This document shows, one piece after another, positions 10,283 through 21,300 of a stretch of 64,000 bases of DNA (the first letter of the stretch is position 1; each line of letters opens with the position of its first letter). A program made the position numbers and the translations under genes. Source of the DNA: Gavia stellata (taxonomy: Eukaryota > Chordata > Aves > Gaviiformes > Gaviidae); assembly GCF_030936135.1 (NCBI RefSeq), contig NC_082594.1, positions 103,331,020 to 103,395,019 of the forward strand. Reading direction: 5' to 3'. The notes under the pieces were generated by a model that saw nothing but the letters and a program-made list of their open reading frames with translations, was not told the origin of the DNA and did no database searches.

Positions 10283-13200
10283 CTGAAAGAGAATTGAAGA
10301 TTATGTTATTCAGTAACTAATCAACATTTTTCACAACTCGCTAGCAGCAGCGACAAGCAGTATTGCCAGCTACCAGCAGGTGTTACACAGAGGGAACCTA
10401 TTTCATTATGTAATGCTGAATGCCAAACTGATAACTCATGCTAAAAGGACTAGACTTGTCTAGAAAGTGAATTGCCTTCAGCTGAATTCGTTTGAACTGG
10501 AAGTCACCAAAACCCCATCTTTCAAAGTCACTACTAGTCCAAAAGCAAGCTTGGACTTGACATTCAAGATCACCCTTACAACACAAGGTAGGTGCAGCGC
10601 CTTGGCCACACCACCCAAAGTGCTACACATCTCCCTTGCTCCCTGGCCATCAGTCCAAGCCCATTTCGTCCAGAGTACAGTGATCTCAGCATGCAGTGGA
10701 GTCCCAAGGGAAACAAGACTGACAATACTCATCTGTGGCCAAGTCCCCTCAGCCTCTTCCCCCCTCCTTCTCCAGGATGCCATGGCACAAGCTACACCAG
10801 ACCAATACTAGTGAACAGTGCCCTAAAGGGCCCATTGCCACTCCTTTCAGTGACAGCACTTGTGCCAGACTGCCAGTTCCCTCCTCAAATCAGGTTGCTT
10901 TAGTCACTCACAGCTGGAAGTAGCAAAGTTAAGCAAAGGCAGGCAGAAAATTAAGGTCTCATGGCAGTGAAGTGCCATACTAATACAGAGGTCTTTCAGG
11001 CAAGGCTTCAAGAGCTCACCACATTGGAAATCTTACACTCCAAAGTTTGTAACAAACACCGGGGACTGGCCTCCAGCATCAAAAAGTCTTCACTCGCCAG
11101 CAAGATTGCTCTAGAATTCCTTAAAGCATCCAAGTAGGCACCAAGACACTTACCACCATGGTACGTCCAATGATGCTATGTGGTCCACTAAGAGAAATGA
11201 CGGAATCTTCTATTTCCACTTGAGCTACTCCTCCTTCTGCAGTCACATTGCCAAGGTCTCCCACATGCCTACACAAAGAGGCAGAGAAACTCAGAAAAAC
11301 TGGTTAAATTGAAAGCTCTTCTAAGTGATGCCCTTGGACAATACAATACCCATAGTTACTATACTCAAGTACTCCACCATCTTATCTTAAAGAGCACATA
11401 TGTCCTTATTTACCACCACCAGTCAATCTTGAACACTTCCACTATTTTAACTCCTTTAGTTCAAGGGATGATTACAATTCAGCCCTAGGTAGAACTTGAA
11501 ACTGGAAGGTTAATCAACTTTGGGGAAAGAAATGCCATCACTCCCTAACAAGCCAAGCCAACAGTGCACAACTCATAGCCAAGAATTCCTCCATGCTGAT
11601 GGCATCTCCTTCTGGTCAAAGAAAGTCTCAAATTAGGTGAAAACCCTTCCTGCACATACAAGGTTTGGTGTAAGCACTGCCGCTGTTCTTGAGAGCTTTT
11701 AACATCTATCACAAATCAGCTATTCCACAAGCAGACACAGGCTTTAGTTTTAAATAGGATTAGGAAAAGCAGTTTGTCAAGTGACAGGTCAAAGGGGATG
11801 CATGAAGTGCTAGCTAAGTTTAATCAGTACCAGGGATAACTATTCAAGTTTGCTTGGTGTTTTCCCATACACTTGGCATTATACCCTACCAGTTTTTATC
11901 AGCACTAGATCTCCACTAGGACTTTGCTTAAGAATTAAGCCTCAAGCAGTTCAGTTTTCACTGAACTTCTGGACATTCCAGTGTATTGTTTCCTACACAT
12001 CTGCCCCAAACAAAACATTCACTCAAAAGTCAAGTTGATGATGTTCTGCAAGACTCTTCTGTCCAGATTCAGAACCCTGAGTACCAACTCCTTTCTAAAA
12101 CTCTCCACGCATGCAGGGTGACCAGCTCAGCTCTCTGAATGCCGACTTCCAGCTTCTTAAACAGCATAGGGCCAATTTCATATTTTTAACCAAGTCCTAT
12201 AAAAATCAGGTCAAGGGCAGTTTTCCCTTTAGGAATTGGCTTGATTTAAGCTTCCAGGAAGCTTCAGTCCAATTGTTTCAACCCTACACTGATAAAAGCA
12301 TGATCTGTATCTTATACCCTCCTAAGGAATTCCCCAGCCTACAGCTGCCTGAGCAGGAAGGTTACACCAGAAGCAGGATTTGACACAGCAGAACCAGCAG
12401 AAGCCATGACTTTCATGCCGTTTTGACCTTTAGCACTGGAGCAGCCAGCTGCCTGTGAAGCCCATAAGCACACCATGTCATACTGCTCTGTCATCCAGAC
12501 AGCTGGCTAGCAGCCAGCTGGCTTGGTCTGGCATGCAACTGATGCCTCAGGTATGAACTGATCAGTCACAGAAGGTGCAGTTACAGATATAAACATGAGC
12601 ATTCAAAAGCTAATCCCAATGCCAAGTTGGTCACAATGCTGGTCCAGACCCTACCTGTGCAAGACCAGCTTATCTTTTACACTTGCTCCCAGCTCTTATG
12701 CAGCCCCTTCCCAGTCCCTGAACCCAGTCAGCTCAGACATCAGGTCTCAAGCATGCAAGGGTTCCCTGAAGGTAACAGGACTATGAAAACTGCCTCCAGG
12801 GCAAGAATCAGGTCCAAGCTCCCATCGAGGTACAGAGATATTCATCAGAAGCATCAGAACCTGTACGTAGCACACACAACCCCCAAGGAGTCCATACTGT
12901 AGGCAGTATGGCACCTAAGCTAACAGGATAAGAACAGCCCAGAAACCCAATAAAAAGCCACCATGCCCAGGCACACACAGCTTTGTATTCCCCTTGCAGC
13001 CTCCCCTGAAGCCTCAGTACCTTCCATTGGTGATCCTGATCTGCCACATGACAAGCCTGCATACAGCTCAACAATTGACAGTTTAGGGCCCCTGTTGTCA
13101 AAAGCTGGCCCCAAAACACCATGGACCAAATAAGGCTTTAACACATGAACTCCCCCCACTCATACCCTGAGGAACCTTCACTCAGTAAGAGCCTTTATTT

Positions 13201-15108
13201 CTTCTTCTCCCCAAGCTACAATAAAACCAAGAGTATTTCCCAAAGACTACATTTTACCCATACTCTTGGAGCCAAGGTGTCTAACAAATCACCATACAGT
13301 TATCAGAGCCTTTGTTAACTGACCCTAGAAGTGCTGCAGAAATTACCAGTTTTCTTCTGATATTGTCCTAGCATTTAGTCATAAAGCGGCCTCTCAAGCA
13401 CAAAGTAGCACTTAGGTGGCTGCCACATGGAGTAGCTACCCAGTAAGAGGCTGGGCACAGAAAACTCACCTTTCTGCATCATTTGGTCCACCATGCTGCT
13501 TGCCTTCAGGATTGAAGTGAGAACCTGCACTGGTACACCCTGAAACAGAGCACAGCCATCAAAAGTAGATTTTTTTGCAGTAGCCAGTTGAAATCTGTTG
13601 CTTATACAGTACACACCAAGGTAGTCCTCCTATAGCCAGAAGAAATTAAATCACTAATGATGAAATAGCTACTCTCCTGTTAGATGTTCTACTAATCCTT
13701 TGGAAGTAAGTGACCTACTACAGACTTACAAGTTCAATAAACTAAGATTACCCATTCTAGAACACTCTGGGCTCAGCTGAAAGCTTTTTATTTCTTAACG
13801 CTAGGTTATTAAAGTATTTATGTTAGTGCTTGACATGTCAGATCTTGAACACCAGCCTAAACACATTCAAAGTATTAAATGAGAAGCAATTCCTCAGGAA
13901 ATGTCATAGTTTCTTAACACAGATTTGCAGTCATGAGACCCAAGTACAGCTACACTAGTTGCTGCTGCAACACTAGAAGAAGCTCTTTAAAGGTGGGCAA
14001 TCACATTACAGCTGTAACTCAAAAGCTTGGATAGACATCTTACCATTTGTATTGTCCCCAAATTCATGGACATGGAAGCCATGATTTCCATCAGCCAAGC
14101 CACTGATTCTTCCAGTAACTTTCACTGGTCCATTACCCTTTAATGGAAAGAATTTATTATCACCAAAATGACTACAGCATTAAACGGCCTTGTGTCAACA
14201 GAAAGCACTAGAGACTCCACTACAAGTCCAGCATGAATGATGACCCTCCTACACTAACTGATTCTATATGGCAGTACACCATTTCACAGAATGGTTGCAT
14301 TTATTTAGCACCTAAAACATACTCTTCCTATTATGTATCAACAAGCAAAAGGAATGCCTTCTATCAGATTACTTGCTTTTGAGAATGATCATGCACCTCC
14401 ATTTGGAAGCACAAGCAACCCTGAAGTCATTCCTCCTCTACAGACCAGAGCATTGCCCATATGCAGACCCAACTTCTTTACTGAGTATAAATTACTTGGG
14501 AGCATTAGAAGGGCTCTGGCCATTGGGCAATTAAAGCTCCGTTAAGCCCTACTCCGATAGGGGTAAACAGGCTCCGTAGGAACCGTAAGGCCGGCTCCAG
14601 CACCGAGCTCAGCGAAGACCCCCGAGCAGGGCCGAAGACACGCGCTCGCTGCCGGCCCCGTGAGCGCTCTCCCACCCCCGCGCCGCGCTGGGGCACCACA
14701 GGGTGCCCGGGGCGCCCCGACGTGCCCACAGCGGGCGGGCCCAGCCTCGCGGCCCGAGCCGGGGCACCCAGGGGGGCGAGAGCCACAGCCCCGGCCCCTC
14801 CCGCCACCGCAGCGGCGCAGGGCCGCGGGCGCACAGCAGTCAGCGGGGTCGCGGCCCAGGGCAAGCCCGCCCCGCGCAGCTCCCACCGGCCTCCGCAGCC
14901 GCCGGGGAGGAGGGAAGGGAGAACCGCGCCGCCCGCCCCGCACAATGACTCAGCACTGCGGCCGGGCGAGCCCCCGGGGGAGGTGTACAGCGATGGGGTC
15001 GCGCCCGCCGGCCCTTGCCTGCTGCTGGAAGCGGATGACGCCCTGCACGGGGCCGTCCCCCTTCATCACGCACACAGCGTTCAGCGTCGCAGCCTTTGCT
15101 GCCGCCAT
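10172..15108 (-). CDS. SOD1: Cu/Zn superoxide dismutase SOD1, five exons, 159 aa
   Basis: This cytosolic homodimeric enzyme converts superoxide to oxygen and hydrogen peroxide at a copper/zinc site. Coding exons on the minus strand are 15108-15019, 14137-14044, 13539-13470, 11268-11154 and 10282-10172 (90+94+70+115+111 = 480 nt with stop). All joins keep frame and every acceptor is AG. The predicted protein has copper ligands His52, His54, His69 and His125, zinc ligands His69, His77, His86 and Asp89, the disulphide pair Cys63-Cys151 and active-site Arg148, so it should be active. The exon plan matches human SOD1, with two single-residue length differences. Oddities are a GC donor at intron 1, an N-terminus five residues longer than the chicken protein as I recall it, Ser at human position 111, and Cys at human position 123. 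The gene lies tail-to-tail with SCAF4. Confidence 0.96.
10283..11153 (-). other. SOD1: SOD1 intron 4
   Basis: An 871-base intron with donor GTG|GTAAGTG and acceptor CTTTCAG|GTC. No repeat or RNA gene is recognised. Open frames on either strand here are chance. Confidence 0.85.
11154..11268 (-). CDS. SOD1: SOD1 exon 4
   Basis: A 115-base exon beginning with the last base of a split Arg codon and then His-Val-Gly-Asp-Leu-Gly. This supplies zinc ligands His86 and Asp89. It continues through the Greek-key segment [14 protein letters not shown] and ends at TMV. It is one codon shorter than human exon 4. The residue equivalent to human Cys111 is Ser, as in bovine SOD1. Confidence 0.95.
11269..13469 (-). 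other. SOD1: SOD1 intron 3
   Basis: A 2,201-base intron with donor AAAG|GTGAG and acceptor GTGTAG|G. The plus strand is A/C-rich, as expected opposite a T-rich transcribed strand. A compact palindromic cluster around 12497-12534 (AGCTGGCT/AGCCAGCT) is the only visible structure. No exon-like open frame was found. Confidence 0.85.
13470..13539 (-). CDS. SOD1: SOD1 exon 3
   Basis: A 70-base exon, exactly the length of human exon 3. With the split Gly codon it reads [18 protein letters not shown] and then PNDAE. It holds Cys63 of the intramolecular disulphide, the bridging ligand His69 and the zinc ligand His77. Confidence 0.96.
13540..14043 (-). other. SOD1: SOD1 intron 2
   Basis: A 504-base intron with donor AATG|GTAAGA and acceptor TTTCAG|GGT. 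Nothing else is recognised inside it. Confidence 0.85.
14044..14137 (-). CDS. SOD1: SOD1 exon 2
   Basis: A 94-base exon encoding [20 protein letters not shown] followed by [11 protein letters not shown] and the first base of the next Gly codon. His52 and His54 in FHVH are copper ligands. It is one codon shorter than human exon 2, in the loop after the first exon junction, as I recall for chicken SOD1. Confidence 0.96.
14138..15018 (-). other. SOD1: SOD1 intron 1 (GC-AG type)
   Basis: An 881-base intron whose donor is CAG|GCAAGG rather than GT. The acceptor is a CTTTCC-containing tract ending AAAG. Human SOD1 intron 1 is also reported to begin with GC. The first third of the intron is CpG-rich and belongs to the promoter island. 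Long open frames in this part, on both strands, follow from base composition. Confidence 0.9.
14945..14954 (+). promoter_or_regulatory. Antioxidant response element candidate (NRF2/NF-E2)
   Basis: ATGACTCAGC fits the ARE consensus RTGAYNNNGC and also contains an AP-1 core (TGACTCA). It lies about 65 bases inside SOD1 intron 1 in the CpG island. NRF2-small-Maf binding here would fit the role of SOD1 in oxidative stress. This is motif evidence only. Confidence 0.5.
15019..15108 (-). CDS. SOD1: SOD1 exon 1 (coding part)
   Basis: Thirty codons from ATG at 15108-15106: [12 protein letters not shown] then [18 protein letters not shown]. The start has a good context (A at -3, G at +4) and is the only in-frame ATG before the conserved VCVMKGD segment. 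Where the usual avian Met-Ala-Thr-Leu start would fall, the Met codon is replaced by GCT, so translation must begin five codons earlier. The exon ends CAG at 15019, directly before the GC donor. Confidence 0.93.
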
Positions 15109-15194
15109 ATTCCCGCGGCGGCCAGAGAGCGGCGCACAGCAAAGTCCCCACTAACCAGCGCCCGAGGACTAGGGGTCCGCCCCTCCCGCGGCCC

Positions 15195-15201
15195 TTATAT
15201 A
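15195..15201 (-). promoter_or_regulatory. SOD1: SOD1 TATA box
   Basis: The minus strand reads CTATATAAGGGC about 90 bases upstream of the SOD1 ATG. Transcription should start near 15165-15175, giving a 5' UTR of about 60 bases. Vertebrate SOD1 promoters are known to combine a TATA box with a CpG island. Confidence 0.75.
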
Positions 15202-15223
15202 GGGCGAGCCGTCAGCGCCGCGG

Positions 15224-15348
15224 CCAATCGCGGTGCGCTCGCGGGTCTCCTGAAGCAATGATTACGCGGGGTTCGGCCAATCGGGGGCGGATGGGTCGCG
15301 GTAGAGCGCGGGCGCGCGCCAATCAGAGGCACTCCTCTCTGAGCCAAT
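15224..15348 (-). promoter_or_regulatory. SOD1: Cluster of four CCAAT boxes upstream of SOD1
   Basis: CCAAT occurs at 15224-15228, 15277-15281, 15319-15323 and 15344-15348 on the plus strand, so the SOD1 strand reads ATTGG. Such repeated boxes are typical NF-Y sites and lie just upstream of the TATA box. GC-boxes (for example GGGGGCGG at 15283-15290) lie between them. They could serve SOD1, a divergent transcript, or both. Confidence 0.65.
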
Positions 15349-18300
15349 GGGCGGTTGAGCCGCCCTTTCGTGTGGGGGTTGTTGTGTAACGGCCGCGGCG
15401 GCGGCACCGCCCGCAACAAACAGCACCGCAGCCGCGGGCGCAAACGGTTGTGGCGGGACCTGATGCCGTGCGGGCAGGGGGGAAGTGGGGCCTTCTCGGT
15501 CGGCGGCCAAGCGGTGCCTGGGCAAGCTGGGCAGCGGGGGAGACGGGGTCAGAGCTCGTTCTTTGGCCTACTCCGCGTTTTCTCTCCAGAGCCTGAGGGA
15601 ATTTGCTCCTGCGTTTCACATCGTGGTGGCGCTTGGGCTCTGAGGAGAGCCGGTGATTTAAGCAGTCTCGCTTTAAAGCTTTCTCTCTCAAATCATCGGG
15701 CTTCAGTTTTAGAGTCTTCTAATGTTACGATTTCACACAGACATAAAATTTTTCCTTTAGACATGCCCTAAAGTAGCCACGTGAGGAGAAGTAACAGCAG
15801 TGTTGTTTTCCTTTTCTGCAAACGTTTTTCTTCCAGTATCTGTGTAGGATTTTCCTTCCCCTAGAGGCTGTTTTCCAGTATTGCTGTGGCTGATGTGTGT
15901 TGCATCATGAGTTCCCATCTAAAATTGTAATGCAGTTTTGAAGTTGCCTCTGAATAGCTTTGCATTTCAAAATAGTTGCCTTGCCCAGGTGTTTTGTACA
16001 GAAACCATTAAAGTTACAACGTGAAGCTGTTTTTGCCCGGCTGCTGACTTTTGTTAGAGACACCTTTGCACATAGGCTATCCACAGCAACAGGCTGGGCA
16101 TGTAGTATGCAGCACAGAGCTCTGCTTAAAATGGAAAGCATCTTGGTGTAGCTGTGGACCATGGGCCACTCCTTGTCTGAGGGATGTGTAGGGAAGAGAT
16201 GACAAAATAGATTCTCTCCATGCTGATAACACTGACAAACTTTAGACTCCAAGGGAAGGTTAACACCAGACTTGGGGAGCATACATCTCTGCAGTTTTGT
16301 TCAAAGATCTGCAACCTTCAAGCATTTTAAGAATGAAAGATTGCATCTAATGAATTCCTTTGGCAAACCCATGTTGCTTGTTTTTTCTGCTGCATTATTG
16401 ATGGAGAAGTTAAATCAAGCACAAAATGATTTTACAATACCTGGGAATTTAGGTAATCTGCGTATATGACTGAGATATAAATGCCTTAAGGCCCAGGTGG
16501 ATTTAAGTCACCTGGCTGAGAATGCCATATGGTCAGGGAAGGACATACAAGGTTAGTTTCACGTATCAGACTCAGACATGACACCTGAGTCATGGCTCAG
16601 GTAACATGACTGAAACAGATTTGTTTGCTGGAGTGGTTTATTTCTCTGCTTGAGAAAGAAGTAGCAGGGAAAAAAACACATACATGGAGAGTATTTGTCT
16701 AAGAGACAGATAAAGATTTGTAGTTTAATCCCAGCAAGAAGCTGAGAAAGCCAGAGAGCTGGGCAGCTTCCTATCTAGGAGGCGTCTTGGCACTGTGAGT
16801 TAAACTCCCTAGAGTTTCATTCCTGATGTGCCTGGAGAGAATTACCGTAAATTACTTGTGACCAAACAGGTCTGTGTTCATGGCACAACCTGCAGCACCC
16901 TGAATGCTTTGCTAGATCAAGAGGAAGGACTCCAGTGCCCTCGAGGTGAAGCTTTGATTTAAAATGGTTTGTAAAGTTGGAGGGATAGTAGTGACTCATT
17001 TTACTTTCAGTCATCTTTGGCTTCTCATATCACTATCTTTGTTTGTCAGTGCCCTTTCTTAAAGAGGGGCATCTTGAGTGCTGTGTTACAGTGCCTTCTC
17101 TTACGCCTATCTCCAAATCTGCCTATGTTTTTATCAGACAGGTTTATTCCTTCCTTTCTGGAAGTCAGTTTTCAAGATCTGCCCTTGTTCATGCCTCTAC
17201 AGGAATGTAGGACAAATAGATGGATAAGAGCCAGATGTGTCAGGCTTTCTTAATATGTGAAGTGAACTAATCTGAAATAATGATTTCAGAGATTTATCGC
17301 ATGAGGCATCAATGTCAGGTAACCTGTGAACGTACCCTGAGGTACCTGATGCCTACTTTTGGCAGAACACAGCTAACAACGCCAATGTGCTAAGAGACAG
17401 CATGGTGAAGACATCAGCAGTAGGAGGCTAAAGGAGAGATGTGAATTTCAAGGACTAATATGTAAGAGTTTGTGTGGTGCATGCAGAAAGAGATCAGTAT
17501 TCTTATACAGGTCATGGCCTCACCCTTTAGAATGTTTTCTATTCTTTTCTTTCACAAGTACAATAGAAATACAAAAGTATTAGTTTACAGGTGTGCTCTT
17601 TCACATAAGTCTTATACAAGAAGCCAGAGAAAGGTTTTTGTTTTGTTTTCTCCCACATACTTCCTTTTAACTCATTTATTTTCTTAAATCTCATCAGTAG
17701 GTGAAAAAATCCATCCCAAAGAAGCTGAACAGGGTGTTTGGTAGCAATACCTCATTTTGTTATTTGGAGTATCAGAGTCAAAGCAGAGAGGAAAGAAGAA
17801 AAAATGCAAGGTGGGATTGCAAACTTTCATAGTAGGAACTACAGTAGGACAGAGGCTCTGGCAGGCATGAGAAAGAGCGGCCTCTCTTACAACTCTGGCA
17901 CCTCTTGTTTAACATTCCCCTTTGCCTCGAACCCTGGTTCTGCCATCCCAGCTTGGAAGAAGCCTAGAGCTTGGTCCTGCCTGCACCTTTATGGGTAAAA
18001 TGGTGATAAAGTGGGCTGATCTAGGGCCCAGAGGGTTGAAACAAAAATGGGAGGGACAGACGTAGGGCTGGACGGACACACAGCTTTGTCTGTTTGCCCC
18101 GTTCTGCAGTTGCCTGCAAAGCATATCCGTTGTAGCAGGGGAATGAAGCAGTTTTAGTGTTGATCAACAGGGTTGCTCTCACCGCCTAAGGGTACACACA
18201 CAGGGATCTCTGAAGAACTAGGATTCAAGACCATCTTGGTTATTTCCTAATTTGCCAACCTAAAGGGCAAATTAAATAATTACTGTGTGATGTAGGTTAA

Positions 18301-21300
18301 CAGAAGTCTAATCTATGTAGACAGAAGCTAATAAACCTCTAAGCAAAATGTGCAAAAGTAACAAAAAATCCCAAACCTGTAAAAATGTACTGTAGAAACA
18401 TGGCATATATCATGCATAAAGCCCATGCAGCACATTAACATGCTTTCTGATCAAGATTTTATATGGATTAAACAATTAGAGGAAATTTTGAGGATTGTGG
18501 TTCCCATGGCAACCATACCTCTGGTGCCTTGTGCAAATATATAGTATTTTCTACTTGTGATGACTATTCTGGAAAAACATGGGGTGAAAATAAAATTGCA
18601 ATGGTAAACATCACTCCAGATTGCCTGAGCTTGTGTGCATAGGTGCTCACTCACCAAGGTCACTGTCCACAAATCTGCATTAATGTGATTTTTTATGTTT
18701 ATCCCCTTACACTAAGAACAGTAACCAGAAACAGCATGAATTTTGAATAATGGTCCTTCATAAGGGCCTGTTATGTCCTTGGATGTGTGTCTCTAGAGGG
18801 GACACCGCTGGTGAGGCAAGTACAGGTGTGCTTATGCCAGCATGTGCTCATCCCAGCATGTAGGAAAGCAGACAACTGTCTCTTCTCCACAACCTTGTGC
18901 TCTACTGACTGAGAATCGTGGGGCTGGATCAGAGCAGTCCCTCCTGCTCCTGGAGCAGATCTTTGGCTATTCTCAACCCATTTTTCCAGCTCAGTGGCTG
19001 AGTAACCCCTGTGACGTGAAAGTGATGAGCAGTGGCTTCCCAGTGCTGTAATGGACGGGCTGCATGGTCTTGTCATCTAGATCATCTCTGTGGAAAGGTG
19101 GAAGCTGCATTTCCAATGTTAGTGTGACCTTGTGCTGTGGCACCATAGAAGACTTGCTGCATTTGGGAGTCACCTGATGCACAGAGAACACGATGTACGT
19201 GTGTTTGTTCAGGCTTGCTCAGTAAGGAGAGTGCTGCATCACATGCAGATTATTCTTCTGTATTATGAATGGTCTGGAAGAGGCTTGTGGGTTGATTTGT
19301 TTTTTTCCTTTGGGATCCTACAGTCTATATGCTGGAATCTCCTACTGTCTAATGCTTTGTCACTGGACTCAGCTGTGTACACATCAGTGGCTAGCACCAT
19401 CTGAGATTCTCCAGGTTATCTCTTCTACAGAAGGAGTCCTGGAGCTGCTGTTCCCTACCTGCCAGGCCCCTGTGCATCCCTGAAGGCAGTCTACAGCATC
19501 TCAAAGAGTGCTAGGTACATACGCCGAGGAACCAAATCGAACCCTGAGCCTTTGAGCTGTCCTGGGCAAGACATCGCGTGTTGTCAGTCTTCCCATTTGA
19601 TTACACATGGGTAATGACACTTTCCTACCTCTAAGGGATGCTGGGAGAGGCAATTAACTGAGTTTATGTTTGTATAGCATTTTGAAGATGAAGCATGCTG
19701 TGGAAATTATTAAGCGTTATTTCACTAGAAACTTTGGTGTTGGTGGCTGCCTAGTGGAAGGCCTGCCGTTCCAATTAAGGGGTAGTGGTGCTGATAACCA
19801 AAGTATTCATGTAATTAACATAGTGTCAGCTGGAAAGCCTTTACATGGAACATCATACAAGATTAAAAATAACGTTCACTTTTAACAGCTGAACTGAGGT
19901 AATCTGTCTGCTGCAAGTCCCTCATCCTCCATTGCTTGACAAGCTGAGTAAACTTGAAATGTGAGACTGAAAGGGGAGGTTGTGTAAATGTTGATGAAGA
20001 CCTTTGTACCCAGCATGGGGCTTGCAGATGCAAGTTACTACAACCCTTCTAGGGTACTGGTGCTATTCAAGGTCTGTCCACTGATTTTTTTTTTTTTTTT
20101 TTGCTTGTTAACATTCACCAGGGGCTGGACTTTAAATATTACATGCAGTACCAAAGCCTGTGCATGTTATTCCGGTGTGTATTTCTAGTGAATTCAATGA
20201 ATCGTACAGATCCCCTACTGAACCACGTATGGAAGTCGGCAGCGGGTGGTCTGTGAAAGCAGTGCAAAACTGATGCTCAACATCCCCTCTCGCTCATGCA
20301 CCCTGGTACGGGCACGCTCTCAAGGAACTGGGCGGTAGGTGCCTGCACGGGGCAGCAGCAGTCGCAGGAGAGGGTGCTCCTGGCAGTGCCCGCTGCCAGG
20401 GGGATTTCAGACTGGGTTTGTAGCAGCTGCCAACTATGTGCTAAAATGCTGACAATTTTTAAAAGGTATTAGTAAGGCTGTGATACTGTTTGCCTCTGTC
20501 TCCCTGAAACAGGAAAAGTAGCTTATAAGAGAAACTGTAGACCTTCATTTCTGCTGAAAAGGCTGTGTTACCTTTGGCTAAAAAAACTCATGAGAAAATG
20601 AGGAGTTCTGCCAGGCATGGGTGATCCTGCAGCGCCCTGCTCAGAGCTCGCGGACCGGAGCTCCCGCACACCTGGCAGCCCTCGGGAGAGTTTCCCCATC
20701 GAAACAGCGCGGCAGGCTGAAACTGGGGGCACAAAGCGGCTAACAGTGACTGGCAGGTCTGTCATACGCAAGGCGGGATGGATGTACACGTGGATCCTGT
20801 GGATTCTCCGGGTGTTTGCAGAAAAAATAATTTGCTGAGGTCTTTATGAGAGCTGATGCTATAGCACAAAGTGATGACTGCAATTAAACTGTATTGTGGG
20901 AAAACATAGCTGAAGTTTAAAATGGCTTTTAAAGTATTCACTAGTTATTTTTTGGTTTTTTTTTTACTGGGCTTGAATAGTTTATAAAAAATTTAAAGTA
21001 ATATTTTGGATAAGGTAATGAAAACTGTGATTTGAGGCCTTATTCTCCTGCACGTACCTATTTTAAACTAGCGTTGCTCCATCAGCCTCACTGCATACAC
21101 TCCCCACCTCGGGCAGTTGATTTGCTCGCTTGAATTACAGCCAGAGAAGCACAACCACAACCAGCATCCACAGAAAACGGCTGCCCCAGTGTGAACCCTG
21201 CAGAGGTGATGGGCACCTCTCCTCCTGCCACAGCAGCCTCCTGCAGCCCCCACCTCCTCCTGCTTCTGGGGGAGTGGGGCAGAAGGCTGTGGGCAAGCCC

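Larger units (their letters stand above)
14590..15560. promoter_or_regulatory. CpG island over the SOD1 5' end
   Basis: Dense CpG dinucleotides and high GC run from within SOD1 intron 1, across exon 1 and the TATA/CCAAT promoter, to about 450 bases upstream, with AT-rich sequence on both sides. This is typical of a broadly expressed vertebrate gene. The upstream half could also drive divergent plus-strand transcription, but I see no supported coding exon there. Confidence 0.85.

Noticed and set aside
14505..15261. Overlapping open frames of 80-180 codons on both strands around SOD1 exon 1
   Set aside because: Composition effect of the CpG island. The only supported coding segment is 15019-15108 on the minus strand, shown by its match to SOD1 and exact exon joins.
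15355..15771. A 138-codon plus-strand frame divergent from SOD1
   Set aside because: Starts in the CpG island and has no domain or plausible exon structure. A divergent non-coding RNA is possible but not supported by sequence alone.
19525..19570. Possible minus-strand tRNA, because GGTTCGATTTGG resembles a B box
   Set aside because: No matching A box, acceptor stem or anticodon arm could be laid out around it.
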